A stretch of DNA of 64,000 bases, taken from NCBI RefSeq assembly GCF_002224365.1, contig NZ_CP022437.1:620001-684000 (forward strand), in the 5' to 3' direction. This document shows positions 7,785 to 18,560 of the stretch, in pieces (position 1 is the stretch's first letter; each line of letters starts with the position of its first letter). Both the position numbers and the translations under genes were made by a program. Origin of the DNA: Virgibacillus necropolis (GTDB lineage: Bacteria; Bacillota; Bacilli; Bacillales; Amphibacillaceae). The notes beneath the pieces were generated by a model, which was not told where the DNA came from, made no database searches, and was given only the letters and a program-made list of their open reading frames with translations.

Positions 7785-8104
7785 TAGTCTATTGTACCGT
7801 TCCATGTGTCGAGCATGGGGCGTTTTTTTATTTTATGACTTTCTATGTATAGTATACCTTATTTTGACTATTTATTAAACATTTTTATTATTCTTCCGTT
7901 CATATATAATTCCTTCATTGGATCACTATTTTTTTAAATTGAGAGTAAGGTCAGGTAACAAACGATTTCTAAATCTTTTACTAGGAACTATTCACTATTA
8001 TTTTTCGACAAAATGCGATTTATGTGAGGCACCGCCCGAATTCCGCATCATATTCCTGTTTGGACTGGCATACATTTTATGGACGAGTCTTAGGAGGATG
8101 GTTG

Positions 8105-8659
8105 ATGATTGAAGAACACGTAGGGGAGTTTGTGTCTTTAGTATTTATGGCATTTGCACTTGGGATGGATGCGTTTTCCGTTAGTTTGGGAATGGGAATG
8201 CAGTTGATCCGTTTAAAACGAATTGCATACATAGGGATAGTTATCGGTGTTTTTCATATGATCATGCCCTTCATCGGGATTATGCTGGGAAAAGCTATTT
8301 CAGGCCAAATTGGAGATGTTACAGTCTTTATTGGAAGCCTTTTATTAATTGTAATTGGTACGCAAATGTTTTTCTCTGCTTTTAATCATGAAGCAAAAAA
8401 GATTATCCAACCCACTGGTATTGGCCTAATCCTTTTTGCTATAAGTGTTAGCTTAGATAGTTTTTCAGTTGGTCTAAGTCTTGGCATGTCAGGCGTGAAA
8501 ACCTTTATTGCATTGCTTCTTTTTGGTGGGGCTAGCATGGTGTTAACATGGGCTGGAATGATACTTGGAAAAAAAGTACATGGATTTCTCGGCGTGTATA
8601 GTGAGATGTTAGGTGGAGCAATTCTTTGTGTGTTTGGCCTTCTTTTACTTTTTAACTAG
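8105..8659 (+). CDS. mntP: Manganese efflux pump MntP
   Basis: 184 residues and six membrane segments in two inverted repeats. Each repeat carries the family acidic motif: GMDAFSVSLGMG near residue 23 and SLDSFSVGLSLG near residue 118. The B. subtilis orthologue is YwlD, and the gene sits between ywlC and ywlE as there. AGGAGG at 8092-8097 places the start at ATG 8105; the open frame continues upstream without a ribosome site. The leader was checked for a manganese (yybP-ykoY) riboswitch and none was recognised. Confidence 0.93.
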   Translation: MIEEHVGEFVSLVFMAFALGMDAFSVSLGMGMQLIRLKRIAYIGIVIGVFHMIMPFIGIMLGKAISGQIGDVTVFIGSLLLIVIGTQMFFSAFNHEAKKIIQPTGIGLILFAISVSLDSFSVGLSLGMSGVKTFIALLLFGGASMVLTWAGMILGKKVHGFLGVYSEMLGGAILCVFGLLLLFN

Positions 8660-8744
8660 ATAAGACAACCCACGTTAAAAATTGGTTTTTATTTTTTCTG
8701 ACAGTGGCCTTCTTTCTATGGTATAGTTTGGACAGGAGTCATTT

Positions 8745-8905
8745 AAGAGGATGTTCAAAAAGTCACCAAATGATAAACGGCGAATTTCTTCGTTGGCTTG
8801 TTTTTCCGGTTCTCATGTAGGAATAGCCTACATTCCGATCTCGGGGACTACGCCGCCTCGAACTTCTTGTTTCTAATTTGTCGACTTTTTGAACACGCAT
8901 TTTAA
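8745..8905. repeat. Dispersed palindromic element, copy A
   Basis: About 160 bases starting GAGGATGTTCAAAAAGTCA and ending GTCGACTTTTTGAACACGC, so the termini are inverted repeats (TGTTCAAAAAGTC / GACTTTTTGAACA). An inverted homologue lies at 46213-46380. No ORF. It looks like a MITE or BCR-type element and sits in the ywlE leader. Confidence 0.8.
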
Positions 8906-8929
8906 GATTCTACCCGGAGGTTACGTATT

Positions 8930-9535
8930 ATGAACATCTTGTTTATTTGTACTGGAAATACATGTCGAAGCCCGATGGCTGAAGCGTTAGTAACCGATAA
9001 ACTACCGCATGCTGCTATCCAGTCTGCGGGTATTTATGCTGGTCTTAATCAGCGGGCAAATCAAAAGGCAATTGAAGCACTTAATCTAAAAGGAATTGAG
9101 TTAAATCATCGCTCACAACCAGTTACCGATAAGTTACTTCATTGGTCAGATCTTGTGTTGACGATGACCACTCAACACAAACAGTCATTGATATTGGAAC
9201 ATCCCAAATTTCAAGAAAAATATTATACCCTAAAAGAATACGTTTCCGATTCAGATAAAGAAGTGTGGCAGGAGCTTAAAACTGCTTATGCCGATTACCA
9301 AGAAAAAAGATCGACCTTTATTCAGGAAAATCAACATAAAATGGATCAAATAACGTTAGAACAGCAGTTAACCGATTCATTGCGTCCCGATATACAAAAG
9401 ATACAGCGACTGGAATCCAGTCTTATTAATTACGATATTTCTGATCCCTTTGGTGGAGAATTGGAAGTTTATCAAGCGACACTAAACGAATTAGAGATGT
9501 ACATTAATCAGTTAGTCAAAAAAGTCGAAAAATAA
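8930..9535 (+). CDS. ywlE: Protein-arginine phosphatase YwlE (long form)
   Basis: Low-molecular-weight phosphatase fold with the P-loop CTGNTCRS (Cys7, Arg13) and the general-acid loop SDPFGG near the end. The Thr in the P-loop (Thr11) is the residue that gives B. subtilis YwlE arginine-phosphate specificity. At 201 residues it is about 50 longer than typical YwlE. The extra residues, about 105-160, form a Gln/Glu/Lys-rich, probably coiled segment between the core and the DPFG loop. Expected to reverse McsB arginine phosphorylation. A palindromic repeat lies just before its ribosome site. Confidence 0.93.
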   Translation: MNILFICTGNTCRSPMAEALVTDKLPHAAIQSAGIYAGLNQRANQKAIEALNLKGIELNHRSQPVTDKLLHWSDLVLTMTTQHKQSLILEHPKFQEKYYTLKEYVSDSDKEVWQELKTAYADYQEKRSTFIQENQHKMDQITLEQQLTDSLRPDIQKIQRLESSLINYDISDPFGGELEVYQATLNELEMYINQLVKKVEK

Positions 9536-9588
9536 GTCAAAATAGTGCATAATAGAATGATAGGGTTATTGGATAGGAGTGATGTGGT

Positions 9589-10029
9589 ATGAAAGTAATT
9601 TTAACAGCAGACCATGCAGGAATGATTCTTCGTAATGAAGTAATCGAGCTTTTAAATGAACTGGGAATAGAATATGAAGATACGGGCTGTGATTGTAAGA
9701 GCTCTGTAGATTATCCAGATTATGCTTTACCTGCTGCAGAACGGGTTGCGAATGGCGAATTTGATCGCGGTATTTTTATTTGTGGCACTGGAATCGGCAT
9801 GTCTATTGCGGCAAATAAAGTAAAAGGGGTTCGTTGCGCACTTGTACATGATGTATACAGCGCTAAATTAACCCGTCTACACAATGATTCAAATGTTTTA
9901 GCAATGGGCGAACGCGTCATTGGTCCAGGTCCAGCTCGCGAAATCGCAAGAATATGGCTAGAAACAGAATTTGACGGTGGCCGTCACGCCAATCGTATTG
10001 GAAAAGTTTCAGCATACGAAGAAAAATAA
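9589..10029 (+). CDS. rpiB: Ribose-5-phosphate isomerase B
   Basis: 146 residues, the normal length for RpiB/LacAB. The N-terminus MKVILTADHAG carries the phosphate-binding His region. The catalytic Cys65 is in FICGTGIGMSIAANK, and the RANRIG-like signature appears as GGRHANRIG. Interconverts ribose 5-phosphate and ribulose 5-phosphate in the pentose phosphate pathway. It follows ywlE and precedes ywlG and glyA as in B. subtilis. Confidence 0.95.
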   Translation: MKVILTADHAGMILRNEVIELLNELGIEYEDTGCDCKSSVDYPDYALPAAERVANGEFDRGIFICGTGIGMSIAANKVKGVRCALVHDVYSAKLTRLHNDSNVLAMGERVIGPGPAREIARIWLETEFDGGRHANRIGKVSAYEEK

Positions 10030-10087
10030 GGTATTGCACAATCTAAATTTTATCGAATTTTAAATTGTATGGAGATAGGTGATTGCT

Positions 10088-10663
10088 GTGATCGATTTAC
10101 ATCAACAAGTGAAGGATAACATCAACGCTCTTGTAAACGAATGGATTACACGTGATGAGCTTAATTCTGGTGACTTTTTCGTCATTGGATGTTCAACAAG
10201 CGAAGTTGCAGGCGTTCATATTGGCACATTTGGAAGTGAAGAACTGGCTGCCATTATTTTTGCTGGGCTAATGGATCTGAAAAAGGCAACCAATGTCAAT
10301 CTCGTTTTCCAGTGCTGTGAACATTTAAACCGAGCATTGGTGATAGAACGTGAGGTATATGATTCGCATCATCATGAGGAAGTGTCTGCCATTCCAGCGC
10401 GGCGGGCAGGCGGTTCTATGGCAACTTATGCGTTTAAAAACATGATCAATCCAGTTTTGGTAGAAAATGTTCAGGCAAAGGCGGGTATAGATATTGGGGA
10501 TACCATGATCGGCATGCATCTAAAACATGTTGCAATCCCCCTTCGCTTTTCACAAAAAATGATAGGAAAAGCGCGTGTGACAGGAGCAAAAACTCGGCCA
10601 AAATTAATTGGCGGGGAACGAGCTATATATACCAATTCAACAGAGAATAAAAGCTATAATTAA
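10088..10663 (+). CDS. ywlG: YwlG / TIGR01440 family protein
   Basis: 191 residues from GTG 10088, six bases after AGGTG (10077-10081). An upstream in-frame GTG at 10079 is less likely because it overlaps the ribosome site. Conserved blocks are FFVIGCSTSEVAG near residue 30, CCEHLNRALVIE near 80 and ARRAGGSMATYAF near 106. The family (DUF436) has no settled function but is constantly found between rpiB and glyA in Bacilli. Confidence 0.9.
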   Translation: MIDLHQQVKDNINALVNEWITRDELNSGDFFVIGCSTSEVAGVHIGTFGSEELAAIIFAGLMDLKKATNVNLVFQCCEHLNRALVIEREVYDSHHHEEVSAIPARRAGGSMATYAFKNMINPVLVENVQAKAGIDIGDTMIGMHLKHVAIPLRFSQKMIGKARVTGAKTRPKLIGGERAIYTNSTENKSYN

Positions 10664-10696
10664 ATTTAGTAACTTATATTATAGGAGGGTCTACAT

Positions 10697-11932
10697 ATGG
10701 AACATGTAAAAAAGGGAGATCAGGAGTTATACCAAGCAATACAAAATGAAAAAAAACGTCAACATGACAAAATCGAATTAATTGCATCTGAAAACTTTGT
10801 CTCAGAAGCGGTAATGGAAGCAATGGGATCTGTTTTAACGAATAAATATGCAGAGGGCTATCCTGGTAAACGCTATTATGGTGGCTGTGAGCATGTTGAT
10901 GTAGTGGAAAACTTAGCACGTGATCGGGCAAAACAGTTATTTGGAGCAGAGCATGTGAACGTGCAACCACATTCTGGGGCACAAGCTAATATGGCAGTAT
11001 ATTTTACTGTATTAGAGCCTGGTGACACAGTTCTTGGCATGAACCTAAATCATGGTGGACATTTAACGCACGGTAGCCCGGTGAATTTTAGTGGTACACT
11101 TTATAACTTTGTTGATTATGGCGTTGAAAAAGAAACAGAACAGCTAGATTACGGTGTTGTATTGAAAAAAGCGCAGGAAGTAAAACCGAAGCTAATTGTT
11201 GCAGGTGCTAGTGCATATTCTCGTCATATCGATTTTGCAAAGTTCCGTGAAATCGCTGATACAGTTGGTGCTTATTTAATGGTTGACATGGCACACATCG
11301 CTGGTTTAGTAGCTGCTGGTTTACACCAAAGCCCAGTAGAACACGCAGATTTTGTAACTACAACAACACATAAAACACTTCGCGGACCACGTGGCGGTAT
11401 GATTTTATGTAAAGAAGAGTTTGCGAAAAAGATTGATAAAACCGTATTCCCTGGAATGCAGGGTGGACCGTTGATGCATATAATTGCTGCAAAAGCTACG
11501 TCATTTAAGGAAGCGCTGACAGATGATTTTAAAACGTATTCTAAACAGATTATTGAAAATGCAAAATTGTTAGGTGATGCATTGGTGCGTGAAGGAGTTC
11601 GCATCGTTTCAGGTGGGACCGATAATCATTTATTACTTTTAGATGTGAAAACACTTGGACTAACAGGTAAAGTAGCTGAAAAAGTACTAGACGATATCGG
11701 AATCACAACAAATAAAAATACAATCCCATTTGATGCGGAAAGTCCGTTTGTAACAAGCGGCATTCGTATTGGTACAGCTGCAGTAACAACGCGTGGATTT
11801 GGTAAAGATGAAATGGAAGAAATCGCATCGATTATTTCATTTACATTGAAAAATCATGAAGACGAAGCAGCATTAAAAGAAGCGGCAGACCGTGTTTATG
11901 CATTAACAAATAAACATCCGCTTTATGCATAA
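10697..11932 (+). CDS. glyA: Serine hydroxymethyltransferase
   Basis: 411 residues, full length. PLP-binding lysine lies in [14 protein letters not shown]; the substrate and folate regions [16 protein letters not shown] and [15 protein letters not shown] are intact. Converts serine and tetrahydrofolate to glycine and methylene-THF, the main one-carbon supply. A strong AGGAGGG ribosome site precedes ATG 10697 and a terminator follows. Confidence 0.97.
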   Translation: MEHVKKGDQELYQAIQNEKKRQHDKIELIASENFVSEAVMEAMGSVLTNKYAEGYPGKRYYGGCEHVDVVENLARDRAKQLFGAEHVNVQPHSGAQANMAVYFTVLEPGDTVLGMNLNHGGHLTHGSPVNFSGTLYNFVDYGVEKETEQLDYGVVLKKAQEVKPKLIVAGASAYSRHIDFAKFREIADTVGAYLMVDMAHIAGLVAAGLHQSPVEHADFVTTTTHKTLRGPRGGMILCKEEFAKKIDKTVFPGMQGGPLMHIIAAKATSFKEALTDDFKTYSKQIIENAKLLGDALVREGVRIVSGGTDNHLLLLDVKTLGLTGKVAEKVLDDIGITTNKNTIPFDAESPFVTSGIRIGTAAVTTRGFGKDEMEEIASIISFTLKNHEDEAALKEAADRVYALTNKHPLYA

Positions 11933-11937
11933 TAGAT

Positions 11938-11962
11938 TGGCGCTCCTAATTGGGGCGCTTTT
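11938..11962 (+). terminator. Terminator after glyA
   Basis: GGCGCTCC / GGGGCGCT stem with T5 tract. Confidence 0.8.
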
Positions 11963-11970
11963 TCTTTTAA

Positions 11971-12017
11971 CAGCAAGGAAAGTATAGATTTCGGCGTTTA
12001 TCTGTCTAGCCCAGCGC
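11971..12017. repeat. Partial dispersed repeat (TATACTTTCC family)
   Basis: Read on the minus strand it is GCTGGGCTAGACAGATAA followed by a CGCCGAAATCTATACTTTCC-like end. This matches the right end of the longer copies at 58.7 and 61.6 kb. It fills part of the 400-base gap between glyA and upp, which otherwise holds a short R3 repeat (12021-12052), the upp promoter and no gene. Confidence 0.55.
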
Positions 12018-12020
12018 GGT

Positions 12021-12052
12021 TCTTGATATATCCGAATGAGCGTTGATATCCT
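12021..12052. repeat. Short GATATCAACGCT repeat, copy 1
   Basis: Minus strand: GGATATCAACGCTCATTC then GGATATATCAAG. Related copies lie at 14183-14226, 24304-24342 and 35041-35080. Confidence 0.6.
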
Positions 12053-12275
12053 GGATTGAGAATCCCTTTGTGATAAATAGCCACACCCAGGGAGATTCGT
12101 CTTAAACTTGCTTGTGGCTTACCAGAGTTTTAAGAAGGAAACCTGGCAATGCGCAATTTGGGAGCTGGATTGCGCGATTCTGGCATGTTACATTGTGGAT
12201 TAGGCAACTAACTACGCGACGCCAAAAATATAATGCCTTTTTAACACATCATCAAAAACAAAATCCGACCCATAC

Positions 12276-12304
12276 TTGAAAGACTGTCGATTTTTCAGTA
12301 CAAT
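12276..12304 (+). promoter_or_regulatory. Sigma-A promoter of upp
   Basis: TTGAAA and TACAAT separated by exactly 17 bases, about 40 bases before ATG 12343. Confidence 0.72.
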
Positions 12305-12342
12305 TTTATAGATGCAAGAAATTTGAAGGAGTGATCGGCAAA

Positions 12343-12972
12343 ATGGGAAAAGTACTAGTACTAGATCATCCGTTAATTCAACACAAATTAACGTACATAA
12401 GAGATAAGAATACAGGAACTAAGGAATTTCGTGAACTTGTTGATGAAGTAGCAATGTTAATGGCTTTTGAAATCACTCGTGATCTTCCTTTACTAGATAA
12501 AAAAATTGATACACCAGTAATGGAAACGGAAACGAAAGTACTCGCTGGCAAAAAAATCGGCTTAATTCCAATTCTACGGGCAGGACTTGGGATGTTAGAC
12601 GGGATGTTGAAGTTAATTCCAGCAGCTAGGGTTGGACATGTTGGATTATATCGTGACCCAAAAACACTTCAGCCAGTAGAATATTATGTGAAACTTCCTT
12701 CAGATATTGAGGAACGTGAACTAATTGTAATCGACCCAATGCTTGCAACTGGTGGATCGGCATGTGATGCTATCCAAGCATTGAAAAAACGTGGCGCGAA
12801 ACAAATCCGCTTTATGTGCCTAATTGCCGCACCTGAAGGCGTGGAAAAACTAAAAGAAGAACATCCAGATGTGGATATTTATATCGCAGCACTTGATGAA
12901 AAGTTAGATGAAGATGCCTATATCATTCCGGGACTTGGCGATGCAGGTGACCGTTTGTATGGTACAAAATAA
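12343..12972 (+). CDS. upp: Uracil phosphoribosyltransferase
   Basis: 209 residues from ATG 12343 (ribosome site GAAGGAGTG). PRPP-binding motif [15 protein letters not shown] and the uracil-binding C-terminus [16 protein letters not shown] are complete. Salvages uracil to UMP. In B. subtilis upp follows glyA and precedes the atp operon; here mnaA and a protease are inserted between. The extra in-frame codons from 12331 overlap the ribosome site and are not used. Confidence 0.97.
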   Translation: MGKVLVLDHPLIQHKLTYIRDKNTGTKEFRELVDEVAMLMAFEITRDLPLLDKKIDTPVMETETKVLAGKKIGLIPILRAGLGMLDGMLKLIPAARVGHVGLYRDPKTLQPVEYYVKLPSDIEERELIVIDPMLATGGSACDAIQALKKRGAKQIRFMCLIAAPEGVEKLKEEHPDVDIYIAALDEKLDEDAYIIPGLGDAGDRLYGTK

Positions 12973-12991
12973 TTGATGGAGTGACAAAGAT

Positions 12992-14104
12992 ATGAATAAG
13001 CGGGTTAAAGTAATGACGATATTTGGGACAAGGCCGGAAGCAATTAAAATGGCTCCTCTTGTTTTAGAATTAAAAAAGCGGAGTGACCTAATCGAGCCAA
13101 TTGTAACAGTTACGGCTCAGCATCGAGAAATGTTGGATCAGGTTTTGGGAATTTTCGACATAAAACCGGATTATGATCTTGATATTATGAAACAACGACA
13201 AACGCTTGCCCAAATTACGACGCGTGCGTTAGAAGGATTAGATGATGTAATGCGGGAAGTGCAGCCAGATATTGTGCTTGTCCATGGGGATACAACAACA
13301 ACTTTCGCAGCATCTCTAGCAGCTTATTACAACCAAATTGCTGTCGGTCATGTGGAAGCGGGGCTACGAACATGGGATAAATATTCCCCGTATCCAGAAG
13401 AAATGAACCGTCAGCTTACCGGTGTAATGGCAGACCTACATTTTTCTCCAACTGAAAAATCAAAGCAAAATTTGTTGAATGAAAATAAGCCTGAGGACCG
13501 GATTTTTGTAACAGGAAATACCGCAATTGATGCGTTGAAGACGACAGTTGATGCCTCCTATTCAAGTCCAATTCTGGATGAAATTGGTGATAAACGCTTA
13601 GTACTTATGACCGCACATCGCCGTGAAAATCTTGGCAACAATATGAAACAAATGTTTCGTGCAATTAAACGTCTAGTCGAAATACATGATGACGTGCAGG
13701 TAATTTATCCAGTGCATTTAAATCCGGTTGTTCAAGAAACAGCCGCGAATATTTTAGGGGACGACGATCGAATTAAACTAATTGAACCGCTTGGAGTAGT
13801 TGACTTCCATAACTTCGCGTCCCGAGCACATTTAATTTTGACCGACTCAGGTGGTGTGCAAGAAGAAGCGCCGTCACTCGGTGTTCCAGTATTAGTTCTT
13901 CGTGATACAACCGAACGCCCAGAAGGAATTGATGCTGGAACATTGAAGTTAGCTGGAACGGATGAAGATACGGTTTTTAACCTAGCAAACGAGTTGTTAT
14001 CCGATAAAAAAGCTCACGATAAAATGTCGAAAGCTTCCAATCCATATGGAGATGGTAAAGCGTCTGAGCGGATTGCTGATGCGATAGTCGGATACTTTAA
14101 TTAG
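12992..14104 (+). CDS. mnaA: UDP-N-acetylglucosamine 2-epimerase (non-hydrolysing)
   Basis: 370 residues with the WecB/MnaA hallmarks: TIFGTRPEAIKMAPLV at the N-terminus, VHGDTTTTFA, GHVEAGLRT and SDSGGVQEEAPSLGVPVLV. Converts UDP-GlcNAc to UDP-ManNAc for wall teichoic acid linkage units and other envelope glycans. It starts 19 bases after upp and is probably co-transcribed. The two TagO-like transferases at 53.7 and 59.3 kb may act in the same pathway (inference). Confidence 0.94.
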   Translation: MNKRVKVMTIFGTRPEAIKMAPLVLELKKRSDLIEPIVTVTAQHREMLDQVLGIFDIKPDYDLDIMKQRQTLAQITTRALEGLDDVMREVQPDIVLVHGDTTTTFAASLAAYYNQIAVGHVEAGLRTWDKYSPYPEEMNRQLTGVMADLHFSPTEKSKQNLLNENKPEDRIFVTGNTAIDALKTTVDASYSSPILDEIGDKRLVLMTAHRRENLGNNMKQMFRAIKRLVEIHDDVQVIYPVHLNPVVQETAANILGDDDRIKLIEPLGVVDFHNFASRAHLILTDSGGVQEEAPSLGVPVLVLRDTTERPEGIDAGTLKLAGTDEDTVFNLANELLSDKKAHDKMSKASNPYGDGKASERIADAIVGYFN

Positions 14105-14117
14105 GTTTTTGTTGAAA

Positions 14118-14149
14118 AGTGCTGCCATTAGATTGGCGGCATTTTTTTT
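14118..14149 (+). terminator. Terminator after mnaA
   Basis: GTGCTGCCA / TGGCGGCAT-type stem with G-U pairs followed by T8. Confidence 0.8.
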
Positions 14150-14182
14150 ATGCTTTGAAGAATTTCCGACAAGGTAGGGGCA

Positions 14183-14226
14183 TCGGAACGACGAACGTTG
14201 ATATCCAGGAACGAGTATTGATACCG
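14183..14226. repeat. Short GATATCAACGCT repeat, copy 2
   Basis: Minus strand: GGTATCAATACTCGTTCC followed by TGGATATCAACGTTCGTC. Two diverged units of about 20-22 bases. Confidence 0.5.
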
Positions 14227-14329
14227 CGAAACTTCTCTCAAAAATATACGTTTTTAAATATCACATCTCAGATGCATGTTTTCTAACCTTTTTTCAAAAG
14301 CTATACGAAAAAGGGGGACGTCACAAATC

Positions 14330-16510
14330 ATGCGATTACTCATCAACTTAACAATCATCATGGCACTCATCCTAACCACACAACCATTTGCAACCCATGC
14401 CGTAGAAGAGGAAGACCTCGTTTCCGTTATCATTGAAGTGGAGGGTGACCCCGAAAAACGGGAGGAATATTTACATACGTATTTTCCGTACGTGGAAGTG
14501 GTGGCGACCTATGATAAGCTGTTTAATGGTCTGGCACTGAAGTCTTCTCCTCGCAATCTTACAGAGATGGGCTCTCTTGATTTTGTTAAGGCGGTTCATC
14601 CAGTTCGAACATACGAAGCAACAGCCACGCAAAGGCAAACTAAAGTCCTGCCTAATACGATTACACCAAATAGTGTCAACACAACTCGCTATACAGGCGA
14701 AGGAGTAAAAGTAGGTGTAATCGATACGGGTATAGACTACAATCACCCTGACCTAGATGTCAATTATGTTGATGGCTATGACTTGGTAGATCTTGATGAG
14801 GATCCAATGGAAACATTGCAGAAGCAAGGCATGCCTACTCTACACGGCACACATGTAGCAGGAATTATCGCGGCTGATGGACAGATTAAAGGCGTAGCGC
14901 CCGATGCGGAACTTTACGCTTATCGTGCACTTGGACCAGGGGGTAGTGGGACATCGATTCAAGTAATCGCTGCACTGGAACAGGCAATTGATGATGGCGT
15001 TGATATTATTAATTTATCACTTGGTAATTCTGTAAATGGCCCTGATTTTCCTACAAGCGTAGCAGTGAATCGTGCGGTAAAATTAGGTGTGGCAGTGGTA
15101 ATTGCTAATGGAAATTCAGGACCAGCAAATTGGACAGTTGGTTCGCCAGCAACTGCATCAAAAGCGTTATCGGTTGGAGCTTCCACTTATCCGGAAAAAG
15201 TTCCTTACCTCTACGATAAGCTTCAAGATAAGTCGATTCAGCTCAGCCCAATGAGCGGCGCACCAGCATGGAATTTAACCAAGGATTACGCCATAGCTTC
15301 CATCGATGAAAGCAACCTACGTGGAAAAATCGCATTAGTTGAACGCGGTAAAAAGGTCCCTTTTTATGAAAAGGCAAAAATGGCACAAGACAAAGGGGCG
15401 GCAGCGGTTCTTATTTATAACAATGAGAAGGGGAGCTTTAATGGTTCCGTCGACAGTCAACAAAACCCAATTCAAATCCCTGTTGCCTCTATTTCAAAAA
15501 AAGCAGGTGAATGGCTGATTGGCCAACTTCAAGGAGAAAGTCTTTATGTGGAAACGAACTATCAAGAAGTTCCAAGGACTATTGCTTCCTTCAGCTCACG
15601 TGGCCCTGTTACAGTGAATTGGGATATAAAGCCAGATGTTGTAGCACCAGGAGCTAAAATTTTAAGCACAATACCAAGTGGGTATGCAGTCTTACAAGGA
15701 ACAAGTATGGCAGCACCACATGTGGCTGGGGCTTTGGCTTTAGTAAAAGAAGCGCATCCAGACTGGACTGTCGATCAACTAACAAATGCATTAAAAACAA
15801 CAGCTCAGCCTTTTTACGATGCAACTGGTGAAATTCTAGAACCAATCTCACAAGGGATGGGACTGATTCAACCTGAGGCAGCCATTCTAACGGACACAAT
15901 TTTACACGAGCCGTTGCTATCATTAGGGAAAGTTGAACAGCATGCCGATGAGAAAACAGTCAATTTAACGGTAGAAAATATCTCCGGTCAATCCCAGAGC
16001 TATTATTTTACTATCCCAAATCAACAAAAAGGACTCAGGTGGCACTTGCCGCGCGAATTTACTGTTGAGCCACATGGAAAAAAATCTGTACCAATAAAAG
16101 TGGATGTAACCTCAAATTGGTTGGATGAAGGAATCCATCAGGGCTATCTAGCATTAAACAGTGAAGATAAAACATATCAATTACCTTATTTATTCCTTAA
16201 TAAAACAGGGGATTTTCAAAAGGCAATGGGATTCGAGTTTTCCCTAAAAGCCTTTTCAGATGATACCTATGTATACCGAATGTACGTGACAGATGAGGTC
16301 GAGCATCTAACAGTCGATTTATACAACCCAGATACACTTGTCCACGAGAAAACACTATTTGAAATTAACGAACCAGTTGTAGGTATGAACGAGGGTTATT
16401 TGGATAAAAAAGAAGTAGATGTTTCTGGTACGTATAAGGTACTTGTAACCGTAACATTAAGCGATGGGACCTACGATAGTCATTTAACGGAATTAACAGT
16501 GACAGAATAA
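14330..16510 (+). CDS. Secreted subtilisin-family (S8) protease, Vpr-like
   Basis: 726 residues from ATG 14330, chosen because a signal peptide starts there (residues 1-24, cleavage after THA); ATG 14276 has no ribosome site. Order: signal, I9-type propeptide (about 30-95), then the catalytic domain with Asp132 (VIDTGID), His172 (HGTHVAG) and Ser459 (GTSMAAPHVAG). A PA-domain insert (about 320-405, RGKIALVERG to IPVASISKKAG) sits between His and Ser. The C-terminal 250 residues are beta-rich. This is the layout of B. subtilis Vpr, slightly shorter. Secreted scavenging protease; its site between mnaA and atpI is not the B. subtilis one. Confidence 0.92.
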   Translation: MRLLINLTIIMALILTTQPFATHAVEEEDLVSVIIEVEGDPEKREEYLHTYFPYVEVVATYDKLFNGLALKSSPRNLTEMGSLDFVKAVHPVRTYEATATQRQTKVLPNTITPNSVNTTRYTGEGVKVGVIDTGIDYNHPDLDVNYVDGYDLVDLDEDPMETLQKQGMPTLHGTHVAGIIAADGQIKGVAPDAELYAYRALGPGGSGTSIQVIAALEQAIDDGVDIINLSLGNSVNGPDFPTSVAVNRAVKLGVAVVIANGNSGPANWTVGSPATASKALSVGASTYPEKVPYLYDKLQDKSIQLSPMSGAPAWNLTKDYAIASIDESNLRGKIALVERGKKVPFYEKAKMAQDKGAAAVLIYNNEKGSFNGSVDSQQNPIQIPVASISKKAGEWLIGQLQGESLYVETNYQEVPRTIASFSSRGPVTVNWDIKPDVVAPGAKILSTIPSGYAVLQGTSMAAPHVAGALALVKEAHPDWTVDQLTNALKTTAQPFYDATGEILEPISQGMGLIQPEAAILTDTILHEPLLSLGKVEQHADEKTVNLTVENISGQSQSYYFTIPNQQKGLRWHLPREFTVEPHGKKSVPIKVDVTSNWLDEGIHQGYLALNSEDKTYQLPYLFLNKTGDFQKAMGFEFSLKAFSDDTYVYRMYVTDEVEHLTVDLYNPDTLVHEKTLFEINEPVVGMNEGYLDKKEVDVSGTYKVLVTVTLSDGTYDSHLTELTVTE

Positions 16511-16575
16511 AGTGATTCGTTCACAAAACCGTCACGCAATTGCAACCACTTATCCTTTATACTAATAGAAGAGTG

Positions 16576-16643
16576 TTAGGGGAGTGTATATCGTAAAGAT
16601 TATGCAAAGTTTGTCGCATAAAGCACACGTATACACTTCCTAA
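16576..16643. repeat. Long imperfect inverted repeat after the protease gene
   Basis: TTAGGGGAGTGTATA and TATACACTTCCTAA face each other across about 40 bases. No T tract follows at once. The 494 bases from 16511 to 17004 hold no gene; they contain this repeat, a candidate promoter and a second hairpin. Confidence 0.5.
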
Positions 16644-16694
16644 AAGTGAGAAAAATACATACCTTTTTTAATTGTATTATATCTCACAAACTAA

Positions 16695-16723
16695 TTGACA
16701 ACACTCTACCGCTATTGTACACT
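16695..16723 (+). promoter_or_regulatory. Candidate promoter of the atp operon
   Basis: TTGACA, 17 bases, TACACT. It implies an untranslated leader of about 270 bases. A second TTGACA at 16784-16789 has only a poor -10 (TCTATC). Confidence 0.5.
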
Positions 16724-16823
16724 TGCGTAGTGTGGAATGATAAGGTTTTCATTATACTGCAATAATTATGTTTTTATGTCGTATTGACAGTAATGAAATC
16801 TGGAAATCTATCTACAAAAGAAC

Positions 16824-16858
16824 TGACTTTTCTTACAAATATATGTAAGGGAAAGCCA
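16824..16858 (+). promoter_or_regulatory. Hairpin in the atp leader
   Basis: TGACTTTTCTTACA pairs with TGTAAGGGAAAGCCA (G-U pairs and a bulge), with a six-base AT-rich loop. No T tract, so it is not a plain terminator. Confidence 0.4.
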
Positions 16859-17004
16859 GACCTTCTGGGACAATAAACCCACTTCTAACTGGTAGCATAT
16901 TTGTTGGAATATTTCCTGGATAAGATGCAACAAGCTCACCATAAGAACCTACTATTTTTAAAAGGTAGAATTCAGAGCTATCATTGACGGGGGCATACTA
17001 AATC

Positions 17005-18119
<1,115 letters not shown>

Positions 18120-18189
18120 GAATTTAGTTAAAATTTGTGTATTAACCCTAGCTCAGCAGTATGACTGTTGAAGCAGGAAATAAAACTAA

Positions 18190-18423
<234 letters not shown>

Positions 18424-18560
18424 AAAAACGTAAACACCTGTTTACGAGGCGCTTGAACTGTAGTAGGTAATGGGCGCTTGAGCTAAGCTTTTATAAATGG
18501 CGGAGAATGTCTACCAATAGAATCTTCGCCCTTATTTTATACCCCCTAATAATTGAAATG
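18424..18560 (+). promoter_or_regulatory. Structured atpE-atpF intercistronic region
   Basis: Contains the perfect hairpin GTAAACACCTGTTTAC (18430-18445), a direct repeat GGCGCTTGA (18448 and 18472) and GGCGGAGAATG facing AGAATCTTCGCC. Such structure may set the high c-subunit level by processing or stability. No ORF. Confidence 0.45.

Noticed and set aside
7918-8104. Plus-strand ORF and possible manganese riboswitch before mntP
   Set aside because: No ribosome site for the ORF, and the conserved loops of the yybP-ykoY riboswitch were not found.
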